Below, in pieces: positions 32,066 through 42,860 of a stretch of DNA of 64,000 nt. Where the stretch lies: positions 495,001 to 559,000 of the forward strand of contig JASJOG010000170.1 in the NCBI GenBank assembly GCA_030142905.1. Direction: 5' to 3'. The notes beneath the pieces were generated by a model that was given only the letters and a program-made list of their open reading frames with translations, was not told the origin of the DNA and did not search any database. This DNA comes from Heliopora coerulea. Taxonomy: Eukaryota; Cnidaria; Anthozoa; Scleralcyonacea; Helioporidae. The first letter of the stretch is position 1; every line of letters begins with the position of its first letter. A program made the position numbers and the translations under genes.

Positions 32066-32163
32066 CTGGTAACCAAAGGTTCGTATAAATAAATTCTTTG
32101 GTAAGAGAACGTGTTGTCATTCCCCTTCACGATGTATAATCCTGGCTACGTTTCATCCATTTT
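32066..32163 (-). pseudogene. Partial copy of the MEDDDDV-family frame
   Basis: Direct repeat of 31808-31905. The minus-strand translation PGLYIVKGNDNTFSYQRIYL parallels PGLYIMKENYNTFSDQRVYL of the neighbouring copy, but a TAG stands before it and the ends differ. Confidence 0.45.
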
Positions 32164-32214
32164 TTCGTAATCTGTAGACCTAAATATATTATAACCATTA
32201 TCATTATAATAACT

Positions 32215-32372
32215 AATACCAACACTATTAAAACTACTACAACAAACTACAACTACAAAATACTAACTACTACTGCTAACTGATAATACCATTTACTAAC
32301 CACCAACTAACTACCAGCTACTAACTACCAAACACTAGTAACTACTACTGTCAACTACTATCATCATTGGTA
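32215..32372. repeat. Degenerate ACT/AAC simple repeat
   Basis: Run of ACTACTA, AACTAC and AACTAACC words just upstream of the exon at 32379. Confidence 0.8.
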
Positions 32373-32378
32373 CCTTAG

Positions 32379-32497
32379 GCTTCGTGTGTGGACATGTCAA
32401 CATCGAACTTTAGTCGCACGGCTCATCGTGACGTTCCTGTCAGAGCAAGAAAATGTCTGGCCCGGAAGGGAAACCCGACGTGCAACTGAACACGACG
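32379..32497 (+). CDS. Second exon, 119 nt, unknown protein (copy 1)
   Basis: Bounded by an acceptor (TACCTTAG) and a donor (GTAATT). It enters in phase 2 and leaves in phase 1. Translation after the split Arg codon is LRVWTCQHRTLVARLIV, then SEQENVWPGRETRRATEHD. A second exon at 52191-52309 has the same length, phases and pattern (VW, QH, V-rich middle, WPGxET, PTE), which supports a real paralogous gene pair. First exons of matching phase lie at 29196 and 29934. Downstream exons were not found. No family is recognised. Confidence 0.5.
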
Positions 32498-32499
32498 GT

Positions 32500-35400
32500 A
32501 ATTATTTAATTTTCCTTCCCCATTCGAAGACAACTAGCGAACATTCTTCCAGCCAAAATCTTAGAAATGTTTCTTAGCCCGTGCGCTAGAAATCTTGTGC
32601 GGCTATGAAGATTTCCTCAAAAAAATTGCACAAGGAAAAATTAGGAATAGAAATCCTGCAAGAGTAGATTAGAAGAAAAATCGAAAATTCATGTAAGCAA
32701 ACTGGAGCAAACCGAGGAAAAAAGACCCAAACGAAAAGTCTCGAAAAAAATATCCTGAACGAAATCGAGCAAGGCATTTAGAGAAAAAAAACACATTCAT
32801 GATTTAAAAAATTTTCGCCCTTCGTCTCAAGAGTTATAATGGCCCACCCCAACCTTCAAAGTAGAATGAAACATTCAAAGTTACCAAGGATTCGAACTTT
32901 CACCCATCTCTGGTAAACGGACCAAAGGGCTGCCCATTAAGACTTGTATACAGCAAGCGTCGTTTCTATTCCTTGCTGGGGTTGCTGCATCTATGCATCC
33001 TTTACACAATCGCTTTATATTAAATAATATTCAAGAACAGTTTGGCCGTCGAGGCTTCTTCCTTGGCATCGGCCGGAGTAAAATAATCTGGCGATAGCTG
33101 GACTAAAATAATAAAAGTCTTATTCAAGCAGTTAAAAGTTAATGGTCACTAACAGGTCCAATTCCTTTTCTTTAATCATTCTAGATATACCAGATGCACT
33201 GTAGCACCATAGGTGAAAAAAAAAAATGAAGAAAAGAATGAAAGAAAAAAAATGAACTTTCCTTTCCTAAAATTAAGCTAATTTACGTTGTTAAATCATC
33301 ATAAAATGCTTCATGTAGTTTGACGGCACGAGTTCACAGGCTGATATTTCAGATTAAAAATTACTCATGGTGTAACCCACAATCTCCAGTTCCTGTTGCT
33401 TTATGTTGTCATGGACTAAATTAAAATGTTCGGAATTGGAAATACATTAAGATTCGACTTACCTTTTTAGCAACTGCTGTATAATTACAAAGGTATCCAG
33501 AAGTGTTTGTGTTAAATAACCCATTTTTCCCATTTTCCTATCATAAACCTGGTTCACATGCACAAACAACGCAAGTGAAAATACAAGCAAAGCGAATTTG
33601 CGAGTGAACAAAGGTAAAACAAGAACAGGCTCAAACATGAAAGAGAAAACCCTTGTTTGTTCTTTTGTCTGATTCTTGGGCTTTTTTCCCCACTTACTTC
33701 ATGTCCTCGTGATTGCGCTTACCGTCATACAAATACCTGCTTTGTCTCCTCTTTCGTTTCGTTCTTGTGCTTGCTATACTTGCGTGGACAACTGGCCTAT
33801 AAACCCACAACTTGTTCATGGTTGTTAACGCCCAGTGTCTAACATATCCAGACTTTGACTGGAACGCATCTCAATATTAAAAAGTATACATCAACGGGCA
33901 CATTCACTGACTGACAAAAGTCGTTTCGACGTCACTTCAGAATTTTTATTAAAAATTCGACGAAATACTATAAAACTAGAGACAGTTCTTTATTAATAAT
34001 ATACTCTTTTTGGTTTGGTTTATGTAAAGGCGTCAAATGCATGAATATAAGAAAAATCCAAATCTTCTCGAAACACTTTGAATATCACTTTTATGGCAAG
34101 ATTCCTGCAAATGATTGTCCTGTTTTTGTAAACGTTCAAACAATATTTTAAAGTATTTAATTTGGTATCTTATATTGAGCTTCTGGATGATTAGAAAGAT
34201 TAACACATGAACTGCATGTGGCGGCGTAAAATTGTAAACAAATTTTGCCCAGAAAACCAGATTAATTACACAAGTTTCGTTGGGGTTAAACGTTTTGCTT
34301 TAAACTGCAGAGTTTGTCTGGAAAAGTTAATTTAAGCAGACGTCAATCATAAGCAAGCTTCTACTGAGTGATAAAGATCACAAGGAAACCCAGAGAAAGC
34401 ATCAAGTAACTCGCGTATATAGTCAACATCGAGCAAACGGAAGGAAAAGAAATCTCTTTGTTTTCCTTTGTAGACTGATGTAGTATTGTTCATTTGGTGA
34501 CTTTGCCTTTACACAATCAAACTAACCAACCACTGAATGTATTACAATAATTATAATTTGAAAACCTTATACACGAAGTTAAATGAACAAAACAGTTTCA
34601 TCACGTAAATTCTACTGACGATATGATACTGTTCGGTTTTACAACAACGGACAAAAGCTTGTTTGTAACTTAAAATCGATATAAACTTAAGCCTTACTTG
34701 CACATGCTTAAAAAATAAAGAGAAAAGATTGATTAGTTAATGGTCATGCTTCTCTAATTCTGTCAAGACTGAGAAATGCAGACCAAAGCTTCGTGAGTAT
34801 GGAGAATTTTCGTTTAAAATATCTTTCGCGAGCGATCTCATATATTCACTGACGATTACTGTTTTTACGATGGATACATTAGTCGTTTCTGTAGAACGTC
34901 TTGAAAATTCATCTCTAACTTAAAGGCAGTCTTCAGCTTTAACTTAAAATAGCGGCAGAAACGTCAAATGTTTAGGGAAAAAAGTAGTTAAACTAAACAG
35001 GCTTCGTTGGTGTAAACTGGGGTATTAGTTACAGAAATGTCTACTTCGTTCATTTTTACCATTCCTAGAACTTTAAACTTTTATAATTATTGAATAAAAC
35101 AGTTCTTTTAGTTGTCTTCTACATAAAATCTTCGTAAGCGTCTTTTTTTAGAAGTTTTAATACAAAAATCAGAGATTAAAATCATTTTATCAAAACGTTT
35201 CGACAGGGATAATACGCCATGCATGCCTAATTCAAGTAAATTTATTTGCCCTTATTGTTTGTTTTTTAAACAGTTAAACTAAACTACAATAAAATCAATT
35301 AAAATATTCTAATTTTATATCTATTTTATTATTGAATTAAAATAAAATTAAGAATAAAGATAAAAATAAAAAATATAAAGGTAAACATAAATATCGGTAA

Positions 35401-35790
35401 AAAATATAGAAAATATTTAAAAAATAAAGATAAAATTATAATACTAGAGTAAATATAAAATCAAAATCAAAACAAAGATACTAATTTATTTTCATTTTAA
35501 ATAAAAACAAAATAAAATAAACATACACGAAAATATATTACTCAGTACATTTTTATATATAAATAAGCATTTCAAACTTTTGAACTTTACTTTTTATTTC
35601 TTTTTTTAAATGGCGTACTGTTATCGTCCAAACGTTGCACTAGAATAGAGCTTGACCTTTTGTAATGACATGTCTATGATAAGATATCTTTTCAATGACA
35701 CTAAAAACGTTATGTAACAGAAGAACTTTAAAAAATTGGCAGATTCTAAAGTTTTGACGTTGACTGGGTTCTGGCTATCGTTTAAAGAGA
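32500..35790. other. AT-rich stretch, no further exon recognised
   Basis: Runs of A near 33215 and very AT-rich low complexity at 35280-35560. A phrase near 33180 (CTAGATATACCAGATGCAC) resembles one near 53030 (CTAGATATACCACAGGC), so the duplication that gave the two 119-nt exons extends past them. Confidence 0.45.
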
Positions 35791-35794
35791 GCCT

Positions 35795-35800
35795 TTTTAT
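35795..35800 (-). terminator. Polyadenylation signal of the LRR gene
   Basis: AATAAA on the minus strand about 10 nt after the TGA at 35813-35811. This is close to the stop, and further signals lie downstream in the AT-rich tract. Confidence 0.4.
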
Positions 35801-35810
35801 TCAAAGTCTA

Positions 35811-38020
35811 TCACTCTAATTTCACCTTCGAACCTAGTCTGGAACAAATACTACGTTTTTCCCAATCACTAAGATCAATATTTGTCAGAAAAACAGTTTG
35901 TAACCGCGGCAGTGCGAGTAATACCCTAGCTAAATCTTCTGCACCACCAAAGTTTATCAAATTATAGCTTAAAACGAGTTCCCTCATATAGGTCATAGAA
36001 CGTATGGCCAGACTTAACGTTCTAATACAATTATCATCAATACTATTGTGACTCAAATCAAGCTTTTCCAACAGCTGTAGCGATGGTAACGCACGAGCCA
36101 AACCCTCTGCACCCATAGAACCTATCTCACTGCGGTATAAATAAAGTTTCCGCAGATACTTCAAAGAGCTTATCGCAAAACACAGTGTTTTAATTCCATC
36201 TTTACCTATTTCATTCTCACCCAAATTCAACTCTTCCAGCAGTACCAGTGATGGCAGCACTCTAGCTAATGCTTCTGAACCCGTAGCACCGAAGAGATTA
36301 CCTTTAAGATCAAGTTTCCTCATAGATTTCAAGCAACTTACCGCAGGACACAGTATCTTAATACCGTCGTCACCAATTTCATTGTAACCCAAATCCAGCT
36401 CTTCCAACTGCGACAATGATGGTAACACACTGCGTAGAGCTTCTGAGCCCTTAGGGCCAAAACGATTACCTTCAAAATCAAGTTTCCTCAGATACTTCAA
36501 AGACTTTACTGCAGGATACAATATTTTAGTACTGTCTTCATGGACTAAATTATTACTTAAGTCGAGCTCTTCCAAGATCTGCAATGATTCTAAGACTTTA
36601 GCCAAAGTTTCTGCACCCGAAAAACCAATCGTACCTTTGCTGAATTCTAGTTTCCTCAGACACTTCAAAGAACTTATCGCATGATAAAGTTTAGTGACAC
36701 TGTCATCAATTCCATTTCCACAAAGACTCAATTCTTCCAACAGTGAAAGTGACGGTAAAACATCCACTAAAGCTGATATCCCACTTAGACCTATTTTAGT
36801 CGATTGCAACTCGAGTTTCTTGATGTTTCTTAACAAACCTAACGCTGGACACATCATCGCAAACTGTCCAGTATCCTGGCTGGTGTTTCGCAAATTTAGA
36901 TCTTCCAAGGATGTTAACTTGGGAAGGACACGTTGCAAAACTGAATGAACCGGAGTACAATTGGGATTTTCTGCAAAATTTAATACCTTCAAATGATTGA
37001 AATTCGACAAAGAGGGTTCGAGGGAGAGAATATCATTGTCCGACAGGTTGTTAGAACTTAAATCTAATTCTTCAAGATGTCTGAAATTTCTTAATAAAGC
37101 TTTAAGACCATCAGCTGCTACTCCGTTGATGTTAGTGCCAGCCAAACGCAGCGTCTTTAAATTCTGGAGTGACCTTCCTGTTCCAGCTAATGCCCATATT
37201 GAATTACCCACATGATTCGAACCAAGATCAAGTCTTTGGAGCGACCTACATAAATGCAGCATCGAACAGAGAAGGCTAATGCCAAGGGGAGTCATGTCGT
37301 TAGATTTCAACAACAGCTCTTTTAGATGAGGGAGAAATTTTATCTGCTCTATAGCGACTTTCTCGAACAAGACATCACCGACAGCATTACGAGAAAGATC
37401 GAGTTTTTCTAGAAAGAAGAGACCTGAAATTCGTTCAATAAACAACGATGCCCCGGTTTCCGTGATGCCATTAGCCGACAACTCTACAGTTCTCAGATTT
37501 TTGAGATCTCCTAACTTGCTGCTTATTGCATTGACGCCGTCATCCAGTAAGTCATTCTCACTCAAATTCAAAACTTCGAGATTGCTAAGAGATGTTAGTG
37601 CAACTGCCAAAGCCTCAGCACCGCGATGACCTAAACTATTGTTATCTAAACATAATCGCTTAAGATTTTTCAACACGGCTAATCCTGAGAGAAGAATATA
37701 GTGTTTATCACTTAAAAACTTTGTACCCAAGAAGTCGAGCTTTTCTAAACTATTGAGCTTAAAAATAGCGTTGATTAATAAGCTCTGAATATCATTATCG
37801 TCCAGATGGTTTCTCTTTATGGAAAGGGACTTTAGAAAAGGAGAAGGTACGTACACTTTGAGTATTTCCTCCACTTGACATGGCGGATCTATTGTCAAGG
37901 AATGAATAGTCATGTTTTCTTCCTGTAGACGTTGCAGAACATTTTTGTTCTGAATAGTCTTCTGGGATATTTTAAGACAACCAGTTTGTTTGCAATCCTC
38001 AATAAAAGTATCGACATCCG
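35811..38020 (-). CDS. LRR gene exon 5, all leucine-rich repeats
   Basis: Acceptor TTTCTGTTTCTTTTAG at 38021, then an uninterrupted frame to TGA at 35811. After about 60 residues, 24 repeats follow with the pattern LEELDLSxNxIxDDGxxxL. From about repeat 15 on they alternate between two types, giving a dimer of about 56 residues. Confidence 0.9.
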
Positions 38021-38714
38021 CTAAAAGAAACAGAAAACTTGAGTTTTGTATATACTTAAGAGCTTCAGCAAACAAATTTAGATTACATACGTATGCAATA
38101 AAAACTTACATATCTCAGAAAAGGAGTGCGATTTCGCCAAAGATAAAACCGACCTGGGCTCCTGTGAGAAACATAAACTGCAATCAAATATTTTAAATTT
38201 TCACACCCGATTTAATGTAAGAGCTGAATATGCAAAAACCTTGTATTATTTATTACACAACACTATTTTGCTTATCATATAAAATATTTTCATGTTTATC
38301 ATAAAATGTTTTGTTGTATTAAAAATGCAAAACATTGAGGTAGATTTAGTAGGGGTCATAGGTTGGGGTGAAAAAGAAAGGACAGGTAAGATGAACAAGA
38401 AAGAAGATGAATAAGAAGACTGCAAAATTACAAAAAATAAAAATTGAGAAGAAGAATGAGAGGAAGAAGATGGAGAAGAAAAAGACTGGCAGGAAGATAA
38501 ACAAAAATGAAGGGAAGAAGAAGAAGAAGATGAAGAGAAAGAAAAATGAGGGGAAGAAGAAGATAACGAGGAAGAAGAAGATGATGAGGAAGAAGAAGAG
38601 GAAGAACGGGAAGACGAAGAATGGGAAGGAGATAAAGAGGATGAAGAAGAGAAAGAAGAGCAAGAAGGGCGTGAAGAAGATCAAGAACAAGAAGAGGAAG
38701 AAGAAGACGAAGAA

Positions 38715-38746
<32 letters not shown>

Positions 38747-38753
38747 AGAGGAA

Positions 38754-38839
<86 letters not shown>

Positions 38840-38840
38840 A

Positions 38841-38887
<47 letters not shown>

Positions 38888-39670
38888 AGAAGAAGAAGAA
38901 GAAGAAGAAGAAGAAGAAGAAGAAGAAGAAGAAGAATTACTACCTGGATTACTTTACCTGCTGGTTTCTTCCCATCTGTATATTAGTTTCTCCAAGATCA
39001 CCTTGGTCAAACTGCTGTCCTTCCTCATTTATTGGTCCACGCCCAACAGTGGCGTCCGCCAAGGTATTTAAAGGTGAAGGAATTTCACGATTTGTTTCTG
39101 ATGGAAAGGTGTTAGATAAAGTAAATGATGGAGCAGTTCTGTTCAGGATGCCCTGGTATGAAGAGAGCGGAAATGAAGACTGACTGGCCGTAGTTGATAC
39201 AGCCTGAGCATTATACTGCAGCTGAGCAGAGATTTCAGTCGAACAGGGAATCACAGGATGGGATGGTTGAAACGAGTTTCGAACCAAGCTGCGAGGCTGA
39301 GTGTTCAAGAGATCGTTATTCGGGAAAGTTGGCCGAGGGTGTGTCACTGCTGAACTTGAAGAAAATAGCGCTTGAATGATTCTGTTTTGTTGAGCCGCTC
39401 GCTCGCTTGCAGAGACTTGTACAACAGGGGAGAGGTTTCTTAAACACTGAGCAATTTGTGGTGACAGCAGCATTAGTTGTTGCTGAAGTAATTGCTGTTG
39501 TTGGAGCTGCTGTTGTTGTTGTAGTAACTGATGTTGTTGCTGCTGCTGTTGGAGTTGCTGCTGCTGTAGTTGATGTTGCTGTTGTTGTTTTAGTTGATGT
39601 TGCTGTTGTTGTTTTTGTTGCTGTTGCTGCTGCTGCTGAAGCTGATGATGTTGTTGCGGTTGTTTTTGAA

Positions 39671-39701
<31 letters not shown>

Positions 39702-41975
39702 TTGTTGTTGTTGTAGTTGTTGTTGCTGTTGTTGTTGTTTTGCTTCTGTTTCAACATTGGAGTGAACTTGTGGCAAACTTCTGTCTGCGCCGTTTAATAG
39801 AACCCTATTATTAAGTTCAGACACCGACGGCATAACACCAGTTGCACCTTCATGGACTTCCATTCCAGAAACATTTTCAGGCAACTTCGCTGATGGAGCG
39901 ACAGATGAAAGGCCAGTGGACATAACCTGGTCAACACGGTTTGCAGAAGAACTTTCTGCAGAAGTCACCGCAGTGTTAGAAAGATTTATTGTGACGGTAT
40001 TAACGGATGCACTTGGATCTGGAGCAGTAGACACCTGAACGGCTCCAGAAATACTGCTCCAAGATGGTTGTGCGGCTGGTTTAGGGCGAATAGATCGATA
40101 AACTGGTATTGTCACGTTTCTGTTTGAAAAAGTACGTGATTCACTTGAGACAGATGATTGGTTTTTAGGTTCTTCGTCTCTGGATTTTTTCTGGGCCGGG
40201 GATGAAGTAGGTTCTTCCAGATCCTGGAAATTAGAACAATCACTAACTTAGTGTTTATTATTGCCTTCCCGCATTATAGCTTTCGATTCGTCCAGAGCAT
40301 TTTTAAAATAAAAGGACTGGCTAAAAAACCAAAACTATGTAACTGCACAAAGTTAAAGCAAAACTAGAAACATCGTTGAAATTTTGTCATATATTAACGC
40401 AATTAAGACACATTATCTTCTGTTTTTCCTGCTATTTCCACCAAAATTAACTTTCCCCCTGCGGGACAAGACTTGTGTGATTTTATTTTGGCTAATGCCT
40501 AATAATTTTATTGTCAACACGAGAGCTCTAATTGGAAAAGAGTTAAGGAAGGTTGCCTATATATAGGTTGCCTCCCGTTTTGTAATAGAGCTATCGGACT
40601 TTATATGCGGACTTTGCAATAAGCTTGTCGATCCTCTAGAAAAAGGAAAAAAGTCTGACTTATGAAAAATTTTGAGTGTATAATTCCGTTAAACTTATTC
40701 TGTTTTCTTTACTTAGAAAGTTTTGAAGTAAGTCACCGACACAAACGTCCAATAATGGAATTTTTGAATTGACTTGGTTATTTTTGTCATAAAATGACAA
40801 GACTAGACTACAATCTACCCATACATGTCGAGTAACTCTGAAAATTCGTCCAAGGAGCCTCCTTATGTTAATAAGCACGACATGTACGTAGAACCTACGA
40901 TATGCACAGTATCTTTATCATTTGGGAAGGGCTAATTCAATTTATATCTTGCTTTCTACGAAAAAAACTTCGTTTTATCGAAGCTTTGTTCTTAATTTGT
41001 TTCGTTATTTCACTTTAGATTTACCACCTTTTAATGAGCTGTTGATCAGGTTTTACTCTGAAACGTTTATCACGCATATATTTCAACAAAAGTAACTCAA
41101 AACCCATCGCTATTCTTAATTTCCTAGTTCTTACCTCGACGTCATTTGCACGGCGAATGTAAAGTTTCCCTTGGCCAAGATTGCTGTAGTAGACTTCTTC
41201 TGGGTTGTAGTAGGAAGGTGCGATGTTAAGGCGTTCAAGAACATTGCTCTTATTTGCTTTCATTAATAAAAAGGGCGCATCGCGAAGCTTTGGATAGATT
41301 TCCACAAGCTTATCTTTAAATTGTTCAACCGACAATGAGAACTGAAATTCGACTTTTCCATCCGCGTTTATAAAATCTAATGTAATAAAAAGAAATTTGT
41401 ACTCATTGAAAATGTAAGAGAATTAACGTACTGAAGAAGCGATGGGAATTATTTTTATTGCTATCATCATTGTCATCACTATCACCATCATCTCTTTCAC
41501 CGTCGTTGTCATCGTTACTACCATAATGTCGAAAGAGTGAACCAGGTTTAATAAACACATTTTCAGCAAATGGTGTGTACGACAGTCTATGTCGATCAGC
41601 TCAAGCCGTTGAAGATTCTTTCCAGTCGCTCTAAGTGCTTCAGCTATCATTGGTAAATCTTCAAGTCGCCCGTGGCTCCAAAATCACTATCAGTTATTAT
41701 TATTATTATTCTAATTACTTCTACAATTCTTACTCATATTACGACTATCATTAATATCATATTATCATCACATTACTTTTGTTATGATTATAATTACAAT
41801 TATTATTACTAAGACTATTATCATATAACTGTTATTATGATCATTATGATTAGGCTTATGATTTTTATTATTAGTATTATTATGATATTATTACGACTAT
41901 CATGATTATGATAGATAGTGTTATTTGACAATTATGGTAACTATTATGTAAATTTTTCTTACTGTATATATGATC

Positions 41976-42007
<32 letters not shown>

Positions 42008-42860
42008 TGATTATGATTACAATTATATATATATATATCCATACATATATAGTTTTTCCTCACTTTTGTAAATCTATACTCTGAAGATGTTGCACGTCGC
42101 AACGAAACGTCAATAAACATGTTTTAAAACTTTTCGAGTTGCCTCTTTTACTATGGCGATACATTTTAGAATTCTGAGCTGGGATCTGATCTTTATATTG
42201 CGATTGCGCTTTCCGCCCGGAAAATCAATAGCCAAGATTATTATAATTATTATCATTATAATCATCACTTTTGTTCAGCCGTGTCTGCAGTTAATTATCG
42301 GGGCAAATATGGAATTGGTATAAGAGTTAACGCATTTGTAGAGGAGAGAAAGCCCACCTTGGGCAAGAGGAAGGAATCGAACAGAGGGAGGCGAGGAGAG
42401 AGAGATAAAGAGGAAAAGAAGGAACTAAGATAAAAATCCAGCGACGAAGAAGAATTAGAACGGTGCATGCAATGAAAGGAGAAAAGAAGAGAGATTGTAA
42501 GCAGAAGTTGGAGAAGATATCTAATACGTGCTGTGTTGTGTTAATCAAAGCAACAATGCAAATGAAAACATTGCAAAACTACAACCAAGACTGCATCCAA
42601 CTCAAAACTAAATTCAAAAACAAACACACGATGCTTTTGTTTCAACAGTTGAGAAATTCCTTACCGTCAGGTGGCGGACCAAATCCATTACTCTTCAACC
42701 TCTCAATTTCGGACTTTGAACACATGTTTTTATTGATCCTCGTAGTATTCTCCTCTTCAATGAGGAACGGTACAACACAGAGCTTGTCTGGTTGCTTGCC
42801 ACGTCTCTTGGTTTTTCGATACGGCCTGGCTACTTCATTCGACTCAATATAGTTGGCCAT
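35811..42860 (-). CDS. Five-exon gene: N-terminal domain, Gln-rich linker, 24 LRRs
   Basis: My splice model joins 42860-42665, 41376-41135, 40223-38958, 38161-38110 and 38020-35811. All junctions are GT-AG and phase-consistent, and the sum is 3,966 nt, i.e. 1,321 residues plus stop. Residues 1-146 hold a basic start (RPYRKTKRRGKQ) and a compact domain (YPKLRDAPFLLMKANKSN, then YYSNLGQGKLYIRR) that recalls the N-terminal block of fish and cnidarian multi-copy HECT-type (G2E3-like) proteins. Residues about 147-568 are Ser/Thr- and Gln-rich with long poly-Gln. Residues about 640-1321 are 24 ribonuclease-inhibitor-type leucine-rich repeats of 27-29 residues. There is no NACHT, kinase, signal peptide or membrane segment, so this is not a standard NLR. 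A cytosolic or nuclear protein-binding role is inferred. The intron between exons 3 and 4 holds a GAA-rich tract. Confidence 0.8.
38110..38161 (-). CDS. LRR gene exon 4 (52 nt)
   Basis: Acceptor GTTTCTCACAG, donor GTAAGT. It encodes EPRSVLSLAKSHSFSEI plus one base. The entry phase 0 and exit phase 1 are exactly what the neighbouring exons need, which is the main support for it. Confidence 0.65.
38385..38936. repeat. GAA-rich purine tract (GAA)n
   Basis: About 550 bp of nearly pure purine on the plus strand, with the last 245 bp (38690-38935) almost uninterrupted GAA/GAG triplets. It lies wholly inside the intron between exons 3 and 4 of the LRR gene. The transcribed RNA would carry the UUC strand, and the tract starts about 20 nt from the exon 3 donor. 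Confidence 0.95.
38958..40223 (-). CDS. LRR gene exon 3, Gln-rich
   Basis: Acceptor TCTAATTTCCAG, 422 codons, donor GTAAAG directly after CAGCAG. It begins DLEEPTSSPAQKK. If unspliced it would stop two codons later, so a short protein without LRRs could arise by intron retention. Confidence 0.78.
39460..39742 (-). repeat. Poly-glutamine coding tract
   Basis: About 95 codons, mostly CAA/CAG with interspersed Leu, His and Lys. Codons are mixed, so it is less prone to slippage than pure CAG. The opposite strand gives a meaningless Val/Ala-rich frame. Confidence 0.92.
41135..41376 (-). CDS. LRR gene exon 2
   Basis: Acceptor ATTACATTAG, donor GTAAGA. 242 nt, entering in phase 1 and leaving in phase 0 after ...RRANDVE. 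It contains the conserved KLVEIYPKLRDAPFLLM block. Confidence 0.75.
41423..41690 (-). other. LRR-like fragment in intron 1 of the LRR gene
   Basis: The minus strand reads LEDLPMIAEALRATGKNLQR, then LELIDIDCRTHHLLKMC, which looks like one leucine-rich repeat. It then runs into low-complexity Met/Val codons made by a CAT/ATC repeat. It is not part of the splice model. It may be a dead exon or an alternative exon. Confidence 0.3.
41690..42060. repeat. ATT-rich low-complexity region with (AAT)n and (TA)n
   Basis: Imperfect ATTATT and ATCATT runs, pure (AAT) near 41980-42006 and a TA run near 42026. All of it is in intron 1 of the LRR gene. Confidence 0.9.
42081..42111 (+). ncRNA. Hammerhead-like motif
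   Basis: CTGAAGA, T, GTTGC, loop ACGTC, GCAAC, GAAACGTC. All core positions of a hammerhead are present (CTGANGA, GAAA, GTC) except for one extra base before stem II. Flanking sequence does not form an obvious stem I. Confidence 0.4.
42081..42235 (+). repeat. Dispersed repeat R1, copy 2
   Basis: Same repeat as 16022-16178, same orientation, roughly 93 percent alike by eye. It lies antisense in intron 1 of the LRR gene. Confidence 0.8.
42665..42860 (-). CDS. LRR gene exon 1
   Basis: ATG at 42860 and 65 codons plus one base, ending GACG before GTAAGG. The peptide starts MANYIESNEVARPYRK and ends LKSNGFGPPPD. Confidence 0.7.

Noticed and set aside
38407..39183. Plus-strand frame of 258 codons, extremely Lys-rich
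   Set aside because: It is the translation of the GAA-rich intron tract and of the strand opposite exon 3. No gene signal.
39407..39814. Plus-strand Val/Ala-rich frame
   Set aside because: Antisense of the poly-Gln coding region.
38949..40115. Exon 3 as a complete gene ending two codons after CAGCAG
   Set aside because: The stop appears only by reading through a GTAAAG donor. Splicing gives exact phases to the LRR exon. Kept as a possible short isoform only.
42463..42852. Plus-strand frame of 129 codons
   Set aside because: Antisense of exon 1 of the LRR gene and its flank.
35811..42860. NLR immune receptor call
   Set aside because: The LRRs are of the ribonuclease-inhibitor type, but no NACHT or NB-ARC motif (no P-loop) is found in any exon.
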